Below, piece after piece: positions 63,935-64,000 of a DNA stretch of 64,000 bases. Location of the stretch: the NCBI RefSeq assembly GCF_007595705.1, contig NZ_NISY01000002.1, positions 496,001 through 560,000 on the forward strand. The letters run 5' to 3'. The position numbers and the translations under genes are program-made. Source of the DNA: Streptomyces sp. SAJ15 (lineage in GTDB: Bacteria > Actinomycetota > Actinomycetes > Streptomycetales > Streptomycetaceae). The notes below the pieces were generated by a model. The model made no database searches. It saw only the letters and a list, made by a program, of their open reading frames with translations, and was not told the DNA's origin. Positions within the stretch are counted from its first letter, which is position 1; each line of letters begins with the position of its first letter.

Positions 63935-64000
63935 GTGACCACCGAAGCGTACGTGTACGACGCGATCCGCACGCCGCGCGGCCGCGGCAAGGCCAACGGC
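63935..64000 (+). CDS. Acetyl-CoA acyltransferase (thiolase), N-terminal fragment
   Basis: From the GTG at 63935 (GAAAGG upstream) the frame reads MTTEAYVYDAIRTPRGRGKANG and runs off the right edge. YDAIRTPRGRGK is the thiolase opening. It lies 33 bp after the acyl-CoA dehydrogenase, consistent with one beta-oxidation operon. Confidence 0.88.
   Translation, partial: MTTEAYVYDAIRTPRGRGKANG

Overview
The window is high-GC actinomycete chromosome, almost certainly Streptomyces or a close relative. Signs of this are the very high third-position GC, GTG and TTG starts, an SsgA-like sporulation protein, GPP34-domain and SAV_2336-type proteins, and rare in-frame TTA (bldA-dependent) leucine codons. 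I see no phage, plasmid, transposase or CRISPR. The only RNA gene recognised is a tRNA-Leu (GAG anticodon). All family assignments were made by reading motifs, without database searches.

Layout. 0-5 kb: the start of a LysR gene, an aldo/keto reductase, then a leftward operon of acyl-CoA ligase, an unknown protein and an EAD1-CHAT caspase-like protein. 5-11.4 kb: secreted sialidase, GNAT, a quinone oxidoreductase/MarR pair with clear operators, an ion channel and a MerR regulator. 11.6-13.7 kb: a two-gene unit of a matrix-metalloprotease-like protein (cysteine switch, zinc site, six-repeat propeller) and a methionine-periodic small protein. 14-21 kb: membrane protein, tRNA-Leu, aldehyde dehydrogenase, FdhD, and an amino acid permease with its AsnC regulator.

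21-33.8 kb is a biosynthetic cluster. A LuxR-type regulator with a TTA codon lies divergent from a small exported peptide. A tightly overlapping operon follows: two flavin N-hydroxylases, a diaminobutyrate-type aminotransferase, a DAO-type oxidase, a serine acetyltransferase, a methionyl-tRNA-synthetase-like enzyme, a permease and an FMN protein. A separate cupin faces the operon. N-hydroxylase, MetRS-like enzyme, cupin and DAO oxidase are the components of the bacterial hydrazine (N-N bond) forming machinery. Here the cupin and MetRS parts are separate genes.

33.9-44.5 kb is a signalling or conflict island. Rightward run an EAD2 protein with a degenerate caspase-like domain, a 54-residue peptide gene and a HExxH peptide beta-hydroxylase. 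Leftward and tail-to-tail run an operon of VMAP-type protein, MoxR ATPase and a giant SAV_2336/NB-ARC/TPR protein (FxsT-like). No radical-SAM gene is present. TTA codons occur in the hydroxylase, VMAP and NB-ARC genes and in the distant EAD1-CHAT gene, suggesting developmental control.

45-64 kb is mostly chromosomal housekeeping and secreted functions: a betaine-aldehyde-type dehydrogenase, a secreted protein-arginine deiminase, a membrane-anchored XRE regulator, GPP34, SsgA-like, a ferredoxin/CDGSH fusion, endonuclease V, a probable sialic acid lyase plus MFS transporter, and the start of a CoA-transferase/acyl-CoA dehydrogenase/thiolase operon that runs off the right edge. The sialidase at 5-7 kb could feed the lyase and transporter at 58-61 kb.
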